Part shown: piece after piece, positions 1 through 7,635 of the stretch | Position numbering within the stretch: the first letter of the stretch is position 1 | How the letters are laid out: each line of letters starts with the position of its first letter | Origin: MM2 sp035460165 | GTDB taxonomy: Bacteria; Pseudomonadota; Gammaproteobacteria; Burkholderiales; Methylophilaceae | Length of the DNA: 64,000 nt | Direction: 5' to 3' | NCBI GenBank assembly: GCA_035460165.1 | Contig: DATHWW010000005.1 | Span: 1-64,000, forward strand | Notes under the pieces: generated by a model | What the model saw: only the letters and a program-made list of their open reading frames with translations | Told to the model about the DNA's origin: nothing | Databases searched by the model: none | Made by a program: the position numbers and the translations under genes

Positions 1-34
1 GGCCCAAAAACACGGTGCTGTGTTACGTAGTTGA
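1..34 (+). CDS. pheT: C-terminal tail of phenylalanyl-tRNA synthetase beta subunit (partial)
   Basis: Only the last ten codons and a TGA stop are inside the window; they read AQKHGAVLRS. A tail of this kind, ending in G-A-x-L-R, fits the anticodon-binding-like C terminus of PheT. In proteobacteria pheT commonly lies immediately before ihfA, which starts nine bases downstream here. The identification rests mainly on that context, since ten residues are too few to prove a family. Confidence 0.55.
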   Translation, partial: AQKHGAVLRS

Positions 35-43
35 GAGAATGGC

Positions 44-346
44 ATGACACTTACAAAAGCAGATTTGGCCGATATGCTGTTTGAGCAGGTCGGGTTGAAT
101 AAAAGGGAAGCCAAGGACATGGTCGAGGCGTTCTTCGAAGAGGTTCGGAGTTCGCTGGAAGCTGGCGACAGCGTAAAGCTGTCCGGTTTCGGCAATTTCG
201 AACTGCGCCAGAAGTCCGAACGTCCAGGTCGCAATCCAAAAACAGGGGAAGAAATACCGATCACTGCGCGCCGCGTAGTGACTTTCCATGCCAGCCAGAA
301 GTTGAAAAGCAAGGTAGAGGAAAACTATGGTGGAGCAGGCAACTAA
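44..346 (+). CDS. ihfA: Integration host factor subunit alpha
   Basis: A 100-residue DNA-bending protein of the HU/IHF family, which with IHF-beta wraps and sharply bends specific sites in replication, recombination and sigma-54 transcription. Visible signs are the N-terminal MTLTKADLADMLFE helix, the SGFGNFELR segment near residues 47-55, the GRNPKTGE arm tip with the intercalating proline near residues 62-69, and the ARRVVTFHAS strand. Length equals the usual 95-105 residues. It follows pheT and overlaps the next gene by 20 bases. The alpha assignment comes from the pheT-ihfA-merR order as well as the sequence. Confidence 0.95.
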   Translation: MTLTKADLADMLFEQVGLNKREAKDMVEAFFEEVRSSLEAGDSVKLSGFGNFELRQKSERPGRNPKTGEEIPITARRVVTFHASQKLKSKVEENYGGAGN

Positions 347-743
347 GGTAGCCTTGCCGCCCATCCCCGCCAAACGGTATTTCACCATCGGCGAGGTGAG
401 CGAACTCTGCGGCGTCAAGCCGCATGTGCTCCGTTACTGGGAGCAGGAGTTCACTCAACTCAAGCCAGTGAAACGCCGTGGCAATCGTCGTTATTACCAG
501 CACCACGAAGTCCTGCTGATCCGTCGCATCCGCGAGTTGCTTTACGAGCAGGGGTTTACCATCAGCGGCGCACGCAATCGTTTGGAAGAGGTTGATGTCC
601 GCGACGAGCATGCGCCCGCAAGCTTGCCTGCCAGTGCGGCAATCGCACCTATGCCGGCCGCCGCCGCTTTCGATTCATCATTTGATTTTTCGCATCTGCG
701 CAGTGAACTGCAAAGCATACTGACGCTTTTGCGTGCCTCCTGA
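327..743 (+). CDS. MerR-family transcriptional regulator
   Basis: A 138-residue MerR-type regulator. The N-terminal winged helix (residues ~16-85) carries YFTIGEVSELCGVKPHVLRYWE and the RRYYQHHEVLLIRRIRELLYEQGFT-type wing and helix. The C-terminal half is short, rich in Ala and Pro, and has no cysteine cluster, so it does not look like a metal sensor. The gene overlaps the end of ihfA and is followed by a tRNA, a conserved arrangement in beta- and gammaproteobacteria. Its target and effector are unknown. The start ATG lies within ihfA, so translation is probably coupled. Confidence 0.88.
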   Translation: MVEQATKVALPPIPAKRYFTIGEVSELCGVKPHVLRYWEQEFTQLKPVKRRGNRRYYQHHEVLLIRRIRELLYEQGFTISGARNRLEEVDVRDEHAPASLPASAAIAPMPAAAAFDSSFDFSHLRSELQSILTLLRAS

Positions 744-780
744 AATCGGAGTCGCTAGGTAGATTCTTGCAGTGTGGCGT

Positions 781-809
781 TTGGCGGTTGTCAGGCTTTC
801 CGTTATAAT
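781..809 (+). promoter_or_regulatory. Sigma-70 type promoter of the tRNA-Pro gene
   Basis: TTGGCG at 781-786, a 17-base spacer and a perfect TATAAT at 804-809. This places the start point near 816, about 35 bases before the tRNA. The -35 box matches only four of six positions. Confidence 0.6.
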
Positions 810-850
810 GCCGACCTTCGTTCGCAAGCAAGCAGCTTGCAGCGACGGTT

Positions 851-928
<78 letters not shown>

Positions 929-940
929 TCCAGATTAAAA

Positions 941-965
941 AAGCCGGGATTTTCCCGGCTTTTTC
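941..965 (+). terminator. Rho-independent terminator after tRNA-Pro
   Basis: AAGCCGGGA / TCCCGGCTT stem with a three-base loop, followed by a T run. It also lies at the 3' end of the minus-strand cupin gene and may act in both directions. Confidence 0.85.
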
Positions 966-973
966 ATTTTCGG

Positions 974-1249
974 CTACCCGAATTGGTAATGTTTGCGCAA
1001 GGGTTGTCTGACCTCCCAGGTGCAAGACATGCCCGCCGGAAAAGTAACCAGATCCCCCTTGCCGAATTTCACCGGCTCTCCGCCCTTGGGAGTCACCACG
1101 ACTTCGCCCTCCAGGACATACGCGACTTCCTGCTCGCTGTACGTCCACGGGAAAGTTGATACTTCCTTTGACCAGGTCGGCCACGACGAGACCCCCAGCG
1201 CACTGAGGCGAGAAGTGTCCGGATTGTGTTCCACAGTGATTGTGCTCAT
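974..1249 (-). CDS. Small cupin-domain protein (DUF861-like)
   Basis: A 91-residue single-domain cupin. The core has SEQEVAYVLEGEVVVTPKGGEPVKFGKGDLVTFPAGMSCTWEV, with the G-D-x3-P-x-G turn that marks the second cupin motif. Only a partial set of metal-ligand positions is present: a Glu in the first motif and no clear His pair. This resembles the DUF861 / ethanolamine-utilisation-like cupins that often lack a metal. No operon partner is visible and the substrate is unknown. Confidence 0.75.
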   Translation of the reverse strand: MSTITVEHNPDTSRLSALGVSSWPTWSKEVSTFPWTYSEQEVAYVLEGEVVVTPKGGEPVKFGKGDLVTFPAGMSCTWEVRQPLRKHYQFG

Positions 1250-1396
1250 GCTGGCATCCTTTCTGTTCGCAAAAGAAAATCCGAAACGGAAGTGTATGTT
1301 AGTCCTGATGCAGGCAGACTTCCAGCGCGTGAACTTGCGGACGCAGCTTGCCAGGCATAGACTTTTCTAACTACTCATTCCCTGGGGAGCGTCATT

Positions 1397-1777
1397 TTGC
1401 CTGCTACCGGATTCAATCATTACAATTTGCGCGCACCTCGTGCATTGCTGAATGAACTCAAGGATTTCTACTGCGAGATTATTGGCTTGACGGTAGGCGA
1501 CCGGCCTGCGTTCAGGAGTTTTGGTTACTGGCTGTATGCGGGGGGCCGCGATGTCTTGCATTTGAGTGAGACGGCGCCGGGCGAAGTGCGCGCGACGCAC
1601 GTCACCACTACATTCGATCATGTGGCTTTTACCTGCACCGATCCGGTGGGGATGGAGGAGATTCTGGTGGATCGGCGTATCGAGTTCGGCGAACGCTTTA
1701 TCGACCAAACCGGCACCAAGCAGATTTTCTTTCGCGATCCCGCCGGCAATGGCGTTGAATTGAATTTTTCGATGTGA
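1397..1777 (+). CDS. VOC-family (glyoxalase/dioxygenase fold) protein
   Basis: A 126-residue protein of the vicinal oxygen chelate superfamily. FNHYNLRAPRALLNELKDFYCEIIGL at the N terminus and IFFRDPAGNGVELNFS at the C terminus are the two signature beta-alpha-beta units. Candidate metal ligands are His8 and the Glu in GVELNF. The start is taken as TTG at 1397 because GGGGAGC lies a few bases upstream and no ATG is nearby. It is monocistronic and converges on nadB. The reaction cannot be told from sequence alone. Confidence 0.8.
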   Translation: MPATGFNHYNLRAPRALLNELKDFYCEIIGLTVGDRPAFRSFGYWLYAGGRDVLHLSETAPGEVRATHVTTTFDHVAFTCTDPVGMEEILVDRRIEFGERFIDQTGTKQIFFRDPAGNGVELNFSM

Positions 1778-1800
1778 AAAGTTTGATCGCTTGCAGGTCT

Positions 1801-3423
1801 TTAATGCTTGTGATGTTTCTGGCCGTGTTTATGGTCCAGCAGGCTGTAATAATTGAGTGGCGTCAGCACGGTCGGAATCGCATCCGGCAGCATTTCCGGA
1901 TGATCCTTGCTGTAGTGTAGTCCTCGGCTTTCCTTGCGTTCCATCGCGCATCGTACGATCAGTTCGGCGATCTGCAATAGGTTCCGGAGTTCTATCAGGT
2001 CGTTATTGATGCGGAAATTGCTATAGAACTCATGCACTTCATCGCGCAGCAAGTGGATACGGTGCATCGCCCGTTCCAGACGCTTGTCGGTGCGCACAAT
2101 GCCCACGTAATTCCACATGAAACGGCGCAACTCGTCCCAGTTCTGCGTGATGACCACCTCTTCATCGGCATCGGTCACGCGGCTTTCATCCCAGTCGGGC
2201 AAAGGCAGGGTTTCGGCCGGCGGACTGGCGAGGATATTTTTTGCAGCTGCATTGGCGTAGACCATGCACTCCAGCAGGGAGTTACTCGCCAAGCGGTTGG
2301 CGCCATGCAGGCCGGTACAGGCGGTTTCGCCAATGGCGTAGAGATTGGAAATATCCGTGAGCGCCGCTTCGTCGGTCAGCACGCCGCCGCAGCTGAAATG
2401 TACGGCGGGTACCACCGGAATGGGCTGCTTGGTAATGTCGATGCCGAGTTCCATACAGCGCCGGTAGATGGTCGGGAAGTGCGACAGGATGAAGTCTGCT
2501 GGCCGGTGAGAGATGTCGAGGTAAACGCAATCCAGGCCGCGCTTCTTCATCTCGAAGTCGATGGCGCGTGCCACAACATCGCGTGGAGCGAGCTCTTCGC
2601 GCTCGTCGTGTGCGGGCATGAAGCGTGTGCCATCTGGCAGCTTGAGCAGGCCGCCTTCGCCGCGTACCGCCTCCGTAATCAGAAAAGACTTGGCTTGCGG
2701 ATGGTAGAGGCAGGTGGGGTGAAACTGAATGAATTCCATATTTGCAACGCGGCACCCAGCGCGCCATGCCATTGCCACGCCGTCGCCGGTGGCTACGTCG
2801 GGATTGGTGGTATAGAGATAGATCTTGCCGGCGCCGCCGGAGGCGAGCGCGGTATGCTGCGCGGCGATAGTGATCACCTTGCCGCTGGCCTTGTCCAGCA
2901 CGTAGGCGCCGAGGCAGCGGTCCTTGCGCTTGCCGAGCTTGCGCGCGGTGATCAAGTCCACCGCGATGTGATTTTCCAACAGCGTGATGCCGGGATGCGC
3001 GCGCACTTTCGCGGCCAGGGTCTCCTGCACGGCGTGGCCGGTAGCGTCGGCGGCATGAATGATGCGGCGCTTGCTGTGGCCGCCTTCGCGCGTCAAGTGA
3101 TAGCCGCTGTCGTCTTCCTCGCGCGTGAATGGCACGCCTTGTTCGATCAGCCATTCCACGGTTTCGCGGCCGTGCGTGACCACGTAACGGGTGACCTCGG
3201 GGTCGCATAGCCCTGCGCCTGCTATCAGCGTATCTTGAATATGCGCCTCCAGCGAATCCTCGTCAGTCAGCACGGCGGCAATTCCGCCTTGCGCCCAACT
3301 GCTGGCACTATCGTTGAGATCGCGCTTGGTGACGAGACAGACTTTTTTGTGCGGAGCGAGTTGCAGCGCCAGGGTGAGGCCGGCCAAGCCGCTGCCAATA
3401 ATCAGGACATCGAAACGTAACAC
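1801..3423 (-). CDS. nadB: L-aspartate oxidase
   Basis: Oxidises L-aspartate to iminoaspartate, the first step of de novo NAD synthesis, using FAD. The N-terminal dinucleotide fold VLIIGSGLAGLTLAL, the SSWAQGGIAAV segment, the T-R-E-GGHSKRRIIHAADATG region and HGANRLASNSLLE are all family signatures. A longer open frame extends to 3543, but that stretch resembles no NadB and covers the rpoE promoter. The GTG at 3423 gives 540 residues, the usual length. It is divergent from rpoE, a common betaproteobacterial arrangement. The C terminus is His-rich (KHGQKHHKH). Confidence 0.95.
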   Translation of the reverse strand: MLRFDVLIIGSGLAGLTLALQLAPHKKVCLVTKRDLNDSASSWAQGGIAAVLTDEDSLEAHIQDTLIAGAGLCDPEVTRYVVTHGRETVEWLIEQGVPFTREEDDSGYHLTREGGHSKRRIIHAADATGHAVQETLAAKVRAHPGITLLENHIAVDLITARKLGKRKDRCLGAYVLDKASGKVITIAAQHTALASGGAGKIYLYTTNPDVATGDGVAMAWRAGCRVANMEFIQFHPTCLYHPQAKSFLITEAVRGEGGLLKLPDGTRFMPAHDEREELAPRDVVARAIDFEMKKRGLDCVYLDISHRPADFILSHFPTIYRRCMELGIDITKQPIPVVPAVHFSCGGVLTDEAALTDISNLYAIGETACTGLHGANRLASNSLLECMVYANAAAKNILASPPAETLPLPDWDESRVTDADEEVVITQNWDELRRFMWNYVGIVRTDKRLERAMHRIHLLRDEVHEFYSNFRINNDLIELRNLLQIAELIVRCAMERKESRGLHYSKDHPEMLPDAIPTVLTPLNYYSLLDHKHGQKHHKH

Positions 3424-3484
3424 GATTTTTTCTTGGAAGATGAACCAAGCGAAGTTTACTGCTGTCTCTAACCCCCGTATAGAG

Positions 3485-3514
3485 TTACGGCAAAATCGCG
3501 CTGCGCGGTATACT
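3485..3514 (+). promoter_or_regulatory. Possible promoter of the rpoE operon
   Basis: TTACGG at 3485-3490 and TATACT at 3509-3514 are separated by 18 bases, 65 bases before the rpoE start. The -35 box is poor. No clear sigma-E type GGAACTT/TCTGA pair was found in the gap, so an autoregulated promoter is not obvious. Confidence 0.35.
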
Positions 3515-3578
3515 GATGAGCGGTTCATATCATTAGGAAACACATGCTCATCGATAATAATTCAGGGAGAACGCCCGC

Positions 3579-4178
3579 ATGGGCGAGCGTGAACTAGATC
3601 AGGAATTGGTTGAGCGTGCTCAACGCGGGGACAAGACTGCCTTTGATTTGCTGGTGCAAAAGTACCAGCGCAAGTTGGGGCGGTTGCTGTCGCGCATGAT
3701 ACGAGACCAGGCGGAAGTCGAGGACGTGGTGCAGGAAGCCTTTATCAAGGCGTATCGCGCGTTGCCGAACTTTCGTGGAGACAGTGCTTTTTATACCTGG
3801 TTGTATCGCATCGGCATCAACACTGCCAAGAATTATCTGGTGGCGATGGGCCGGCGGCCGCAGGTGAGCACCGAGATCGAAGTGGAAGATGCGGAAAATT
3901 TCGAGGATGGTCAGGATTTACGCACGATAGATACGCCCGAAACGGAACTCATGACCAAACAGATTGCCCAAACCGTCAACGATACGGTGGCGGCATTGCC
4001 CGAGGAATTGCGTACCGCCATTACATTACGCGAAATCGAAGGACTCAGTTATGAAGAGATCGCGACTTTGATGGGGTGTCCTATCGGTACCGTCCGGTCC
4101 CGTATCTTCCGTGCACGCGAAACCATTGCCGAGAAATTGCGGCCTTTGCTTGATACCCCCGAAAACAGGAGATGGTAA
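3579..4178 (+). CDS. rpoE: RNA polymerase sigma factor RpoE (AlgU/sigma-24)
   Basis: A 199-residue extracytoplasmic-function sigma factor controlling the envelope-stress response. Region 2 includes LVQKYQRKLGRLLSRMIRDQAEVEDVVQEAFIKAYRALPNFRG; region 4 includes LPEELRTAITLREIEGLSYEEIATLMGCPIGTVRSRIFRARE. AGGGAGAA precedes the ATG. It leads the operon rpoE-rseA-rseB-rseC-degQ, the same set as in Pseudomonas algU-mucABCD and E. coli rpoE-rseABC, so the protein is very probably held inactive at the membrane by the next gene product. Confidence 0.97.
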   Translation: MGERELDQELVERAQRGDKTAFDLLVQKYQRKLGRLLSRMIRDQAEVEDVVQEAFIKAYRALPNFRGDSAFYTWLYRIGINTAKNYLVAMGRRPQVSTEIEVEDAENFEDGQDLRTIDTPETELMTKQIAQTVNDTVAALPEELRTAITLREIEGLSYEEIATLMGCPIGTVRSRIFRARETIAEKLRPLLDTPENRRW

Positions 4179-4657
4179 TGAAAGATCAGATATCAGCCTT
4201 AATGGATGATGAAATGGGTGTTGATGCTTCGGACCACTTGTTCGAGGCGATGAAAAAAGATGACGAGTTTTACGACTGTTGGTCGACCTACCATCTTATC
4301 GGCGATGCGATGCGAGGCAACCTCGAATTAAGTCCCGGGTTTCATCAGCGCGTGATGCAGCGCATCGAATCCGAACCCACGGTGCTTGCTCCGAAACGCA
4401 AGCTGGCAGTGAAACGCACCCACCTGATGTCGGTGGCTGCCTCGGTCGCTGCAGTGATGTTTGTAGGATGGATGGTGTTGCAGCAGCAGATGCAAACTCC
4501 CGCGCAGGATTTGCCAGCTGCGTCCGTGGCGCAGGGCAATGTCTCTCCCGAGTCCATGAATGCCTATCTGCTTGCCCATCAGGAACTTGCGCCTGAAAGC
4601 GGAATGCAGACATCCTATTACGTGCGTCCGGTGACTTACTCGGAGAATGGTAACTAA
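4178..4657 (+). CDS. rseA: Anti-sigma-E factor RseA (MucA)
   Basis: A single-pass inner-membrane protein. The N-terminal cytoplasmic domain (residues 1-75, starting MKDQISALMDDEM) should bind sigma-E. A membrane helix, LMSVAASVAAVMFVGWMVL, follows near residues 85-105, and the periplasmic tail should be cut under stress. ATG at 4178 is preferred over the one at 4172 because AGGAG sits seven bases before it and it forms a TAATG junction with rpoE. The C-terminal periplasmic part is short, ending YYVRPVTYSENGN. Confidence 0.92.
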   Translation: MKDQISALMDDEMGVDASDHLFEAMKKDDEFYDCWSTYHLIGDAMRGNLELSPGFHQRVMQRIESEPTVLAPKRKLAVKRTHLMSVAASVAAVMFVGWMVLQQQMQTPAQDLPAASVAQGNVSPESMNAYLLAHQELAPESGMQTSYYVRPVTYSENGN

Positions 4658-5628
4658 TGCTGCGCCAGGTTGTACGACGTGTCATTGTCTTATTGCTACT
4701 GTTACCTTTATCGGCGTTAGCCGCATCGGAAGACGATCTCTGGATTGTTCTTGAAAAAGCAGGCCAGGCCGCGCACAAACTGAATTACAAGGGTATTTTT
4801 GTTTATCAGTCTGGCCGCAACGTCAGTTCGATGCAGATTATCCATATGAATTACGCCCAGGGGGAGTATGCCCGCCTCATTTCCCTGGATGGGCAGCCGC
4901 GCGAGGTGTTGCGTCAGGGCAACGATGTCGTGATCTACAATCCGCGCAACGAGAAGGTCATTATCGAGAAAAGGCGCATCCAGAGCTCTTTCCCTGCAGT
5001 GCTCCCCGGATTGCCGGAGAGCCTCAAGGCGAGCTATCAGGTTCGCAAGGTCGGGCACGAGCGTGTCGGAGGCCGCGAGAGCATCATCATCTCCCTTGAG
5101 CCCCGCGACCCCTATCGTTACGGCTATAAATTTTCGGTGGATCGTGAGTTTGGCCTTCTGCTCAAGTCGGTCATGTTGAACGAACATAATGAAATGATTG
5201 AGCAGGTGGCCTTTAGTCAGCTGGCCTTGATGAATACCCAGGATATGGACTGGTTCCGTCCGGAAGTGTCGCCAGGCAAAACTTACGTGATGCAACCCGA
5301 GGAAACAGTAACACCAGCCTTGCTGGAAGGCGAGGGTTGGGTCGTGGCCCAATTGCCGCCCGGTTTCCGCAAAGTGGATCAGGTCCGCCGCAAGGTTCCC
5401 GGTAAAGCATCCCCGGTTCATCATCTGGTGTTTTCGGACGGTCTGGCTTCGGTGTCGCTGTTTATCGAAACGCTCGAGAAAAATGCCAAGCCCAAGCTGG
5501 GTCTTATTGCCCAAGGCGGCACGAATGTGTATGCCAATGCCCTGGACGGATATCAAATCATCGTGGTAGGCGAAGTGCCTGAAGCCACGGTCAGACTGAT
5601 TGCAAACGCGGTCAGCTTCAAAAAATAA
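4657..5628 (+). CDS. rseB: Periplasmic sigma-E regulator RseB (MucB)
   Basis: A 323-residue exported protein with signal peptide VIVLLLLLPLSALAASEDD. The mature protein has the LolA/LolB-like N-terminal domain (GIFVYQSGRNVSSMQIIHMN) and the smaller C-terminal domain (PGFRKVDQVRRK through SVSLFIE). In the family it shields RseA from proteolysis and senses misplaced lipid or lipopolysaccharide. Its ATG overlaps the rseA stop by one base. Confidence 0.94.
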   Translation: MLRQVVRRVIVLLLLLPLSALAASEDDLWIVLEKAGQAAHKLNYKGIFVYQSGRNVSSMQIIHMNYAQGEYARLISLDGQPREVLRQGNDVVIYNPRNEKVIIEKRRIQSSFPAVLPGLPESLKASYQVRKVGHERVGGRESIIISLEPRDPYRYGYKFSVDREFGLLLKSVMLNEHNEMIEQVAFSQLALMNTQDMDWFRPEVSPGKTYVMQPEETVTPALLEGEGWVVAQLPPGFRKVDQVRRKVPGKASPVHHLVFSDGLASVSLFIETLEKNAKPKLGLIAQGGTNVYANALDGYQIIVVGEVPEATVRLIANAVSFKK

Positions 5629-5645
5629 ACCGGTTATTTGTCATC

Positions 5646-6128
5646 ATGATTGAAGAGCAAGCTGTCGTCGTCGGCGTCGATCGAGACATGGCTTTACTGG
5701 AAATCGTGCGCAGCAAGCCCTGTGGCCTTTGCGGCCAGACTCGCGGTTGCGGCGTATCGATCTGGGGGAGGCTGCTGGGGCATCGCAATACCGTTGTCCG
5801 GGCAGCAAATCAAATTAACGCCCGAACCGGCGACAGCGTCGTTGTCGGTATCGATGAGAAGGCGTTGCTGACCAGTTCTCTGGCAGCTTATGGAGTTCCT
5901 TTAATTTCTCTGCTTATCGGTGCTGGATTGGGCGGTTCTTTTGCCGCTGCTCCAGCCAATGCGGATATCTATGCATTAAGCGGTGCCGGATTGGGGTTGG
6001 CGCTGGGTTTTCTCTGGCTGCGCGGCCATGCTGCGCGGCGGTCGAGTGGCAGTTACCGGCCGATAGTCCTGCGGCAGTCCATGTCCGGCTTCGATGGAAA
6101 AATTTGTAAAAGAGGTAATTTTGAATGA
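5646..6128 (+). CDS. rseC: Sigma-E regulatory membrane protein RseC (MucC)
   Basis: A 160-residue inner-membrane protein. The N-terminal cytoplasmic domain has CGLCGQTRGC, the cysteine cluster usual for RseC. Two hydrophobic helices follow (SLAAYGVPLISLLIGAGLGG near 80-98 and ALSGAGLGLALGFLWL near 107-124). Its role in the stress circuit is modest and poorly defined in the family. The stop overlaps the degQ start by four bases. Confidence 0.92.
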   Translation: MIEEQAVVVGVDRDMALLEIVRSKPCGLCGQTRGCGVSIWGRLLGHRNTVVRAANQINARTGDSVVVGIDEKALLTSSLAAYGVPLISLLIGAGLGGSFAAAPANADIYALSGAGLGLALGFLWLRGHAARRSSGSYRPIVLRQSMSGFDGKICKRGNFE

Positions 6129-7534
6129 TTAAAAAAGCCTTTGCCGTATCAGTATTTATTTTTGCTTTTGCGATGCCTTCCTTTGCGAAGGAATTGCCCG
6201 ACTTCACCGATCTCTACGAAAAGCAGGGGCCGGCGGTGGTGAATATCAGCACGACGCAGACCATACACGCCGAAGGGCAGCAGGGCGTCATGCCCTTTCC
6301 CAACGTGCCGGAAGACGATCCGTTTTATGAGTTTTTCCGCCGCTTCGCCCCGCCGGGCGGAGGCGGTGGCCCCGGTCAGGACTACAAGACGCAGTCGTTG
6401 GGCTCAGGGTTCATCATTAGTGCCGACGGTTACGTTCTGACCAATGCGCACGTCGTCAATGAAGCCGATGAAGTGCTCGTCAAGCTGACGGACAAGCGCG
6501 AATTCAAGGCCAAGATCATCGGCATCGATCGCCGCACTGACGTTGCCCTGCTAAAGATCGAGGCCGCCGGCTTGCCGCGCGTCGTCTTTGGCGATCCCGG
6601 TCAGCTCAGGGTCGGTGAGTGGGTCGTGGCCATCGGCTCCCCATTCGGTCTCGAAAACACAGTGACTGCAGGTATCGTAAGCGCCAAGGGGCGCGCGCTG
6701 CCGCAGGAAAACTACGTGCCGTTCATTCAAACCGATGTTGCCATCAATCCCGGCAATTCGGGCGGTCCGCTATTCAATCTGAAGGGCGAGGTTGTCGGCA
6801 TCAATTCGCAGATTTTCAGTCGCAGCGGCGGTTACATGGGCCTGTCTTTCGCGATTCCTATCGACGTCGCGCTGGAGGTGCAGAATCAGCTGAAATCCAG
6901 CGGCAAGGTGACGCGCGGCTGGCTGGGCATCAATATTCAGGAGATTACGCGTGAGCTGGCCGACTCCTTCGGCATGAAAAATACCAATGGTGCGCTGATT
7001 GCGGGCGTCGAGAAGGGGAGCCCGGCTGAAAAGGCAGGGCTGCTGGCGGGTGACGTCATACTCAAATTCGACAATAAGCCCATCAATACCTCTTCTGATC
7101 TGCCGCGGGTGGTTGCCGGCACCAAGCCCGGCAAGGAGGTGAACGTAGAGGTTCTGCGCAAGGGCAATGGCCGTAATATGTCTCTGACGGTGGGTGAAAT
7201 GCCTTCTGACGACAAAGAAGAAGCGCGTCCGGCCAAGGGGCCCGCAAAAGCCGAACCGAACAAGATCGGCTTGACACTGCGCGAACTGACGCCGCAACAG
7301 AAGAAGAAGCTGAATGGCAAAAACGGACTTCTGGTGATCGGCGCTGACGGTACGGCGGCCCAGGCTGGCATCCGTCGCGGCGATGTCATCCTGGCAGTGA
7401 ACAACAGCGAAGTCCAGAATCTGGAGCAGTTCAACAAACAGATTGCCGGGGCGCAATCGGGCAAGACAGTTGCACTGCTTGTGCTGCGAGGCGATAGCAC
7501 TTTATACATTCCGGTAAAAGTGAACGGAAAGTAG
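6125..7534 (+). CDS. Periplasmic serine protease of the DegP/DegQ/MucD family
   Basis: A 469-residue HtrA-type protease that degrades misfolded envelope proteins. It has a signal peptide (residues 1-21, ending SFA-KE). The trypsin-like domain has the catalytic triad His109 (LTNAHVV), Asp139 (RRTDVALLK) and Ser212 (NPGNSGGPL). Two PDZ domains follow (about 280-365 and 385-465). A glycine-rich loop PPGGGGGPG precedes the protease core. Position as last gene of the rpoE operon corresponds to mucD. Orthology to degP versus degQ cannot be decided here. Confidence 0.95.
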   Translation: MIKKAFAVSVFIFAFAMPSFAKELPDFTDLYEKQGPAVVNISTTQTIHAEGQQGVMPFPNVPEDDPFYEFFRRFAPPGGGGGPGQDYKTQSLGSGFIISADGYVLTNAHVVNEADEVLVKLTDKREFKAKIIGIDRRTDVALLKIEAAGLPRVVFGDPGQLRVGEWVVAIGSPFGLENTVTAGIVSAKGRALPQENYVPFIQTDVAINPGNSGGPLFNLKGEVVGINSQIFSRSGGYMGLSFAIPIDVALEVQNQLKSSGKVTRGWLGINIQEITRELADSFGMKNTNGALIAGVEKGSPAEKAGLLAGDVILKFDNKPINTSSDLPRVVAGTKPGKEVNVEVLRKGNGRNMSLTVGEMPSDDKEEARPAKGPAKAEPNKIGLTLRELTPQQKKKLNGKNGLLVIGADGTAAQAGIRRGDVILAVNNSEVQNLEQFNKQIAGAQSGKTVALLVLRGDSTLYIPVKVNGK

Positions 7535-7594
7535 TCTCTTCGGGTGCGGTTTCCACCGCTTTGCGGTAAAATCCGCGCTCGAACAGCCTGTTAA

Positions 7595-7626
7595 GCAAGA
7601 AGGGCGCCTTTCGGCGCCCTTCTTGC
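7595..7626 (+). terminator. Perfect 14-bp hairpin between degQ and lepA
   Basis: GCAAGAAGGGCGCC, loop TTTC, then the exact complement. There is no long T run after it on the plus strand. It begins about 60 bases after the protease stop and ends only nine bases before the lepA ATG. It probably ends the rpoE operon, but its closeness to lepA also allows a role in lepA translation. Confidence 0.65.
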
Positions 7627-7635
7627 TACCTGAAA

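Noticed and set aside
2032..3210. 392-codon plus-strand frame inside nadB
   Set aside because: Antisense shadow of nadB; no ribosome site or recognisable domain.
3424..3543. N-terminal extension of nadB by 40 codons
   Set aside because: The added residues resemble no NadB, and the region carries the rpoE promoter. GTG at 3423 gives the family length.
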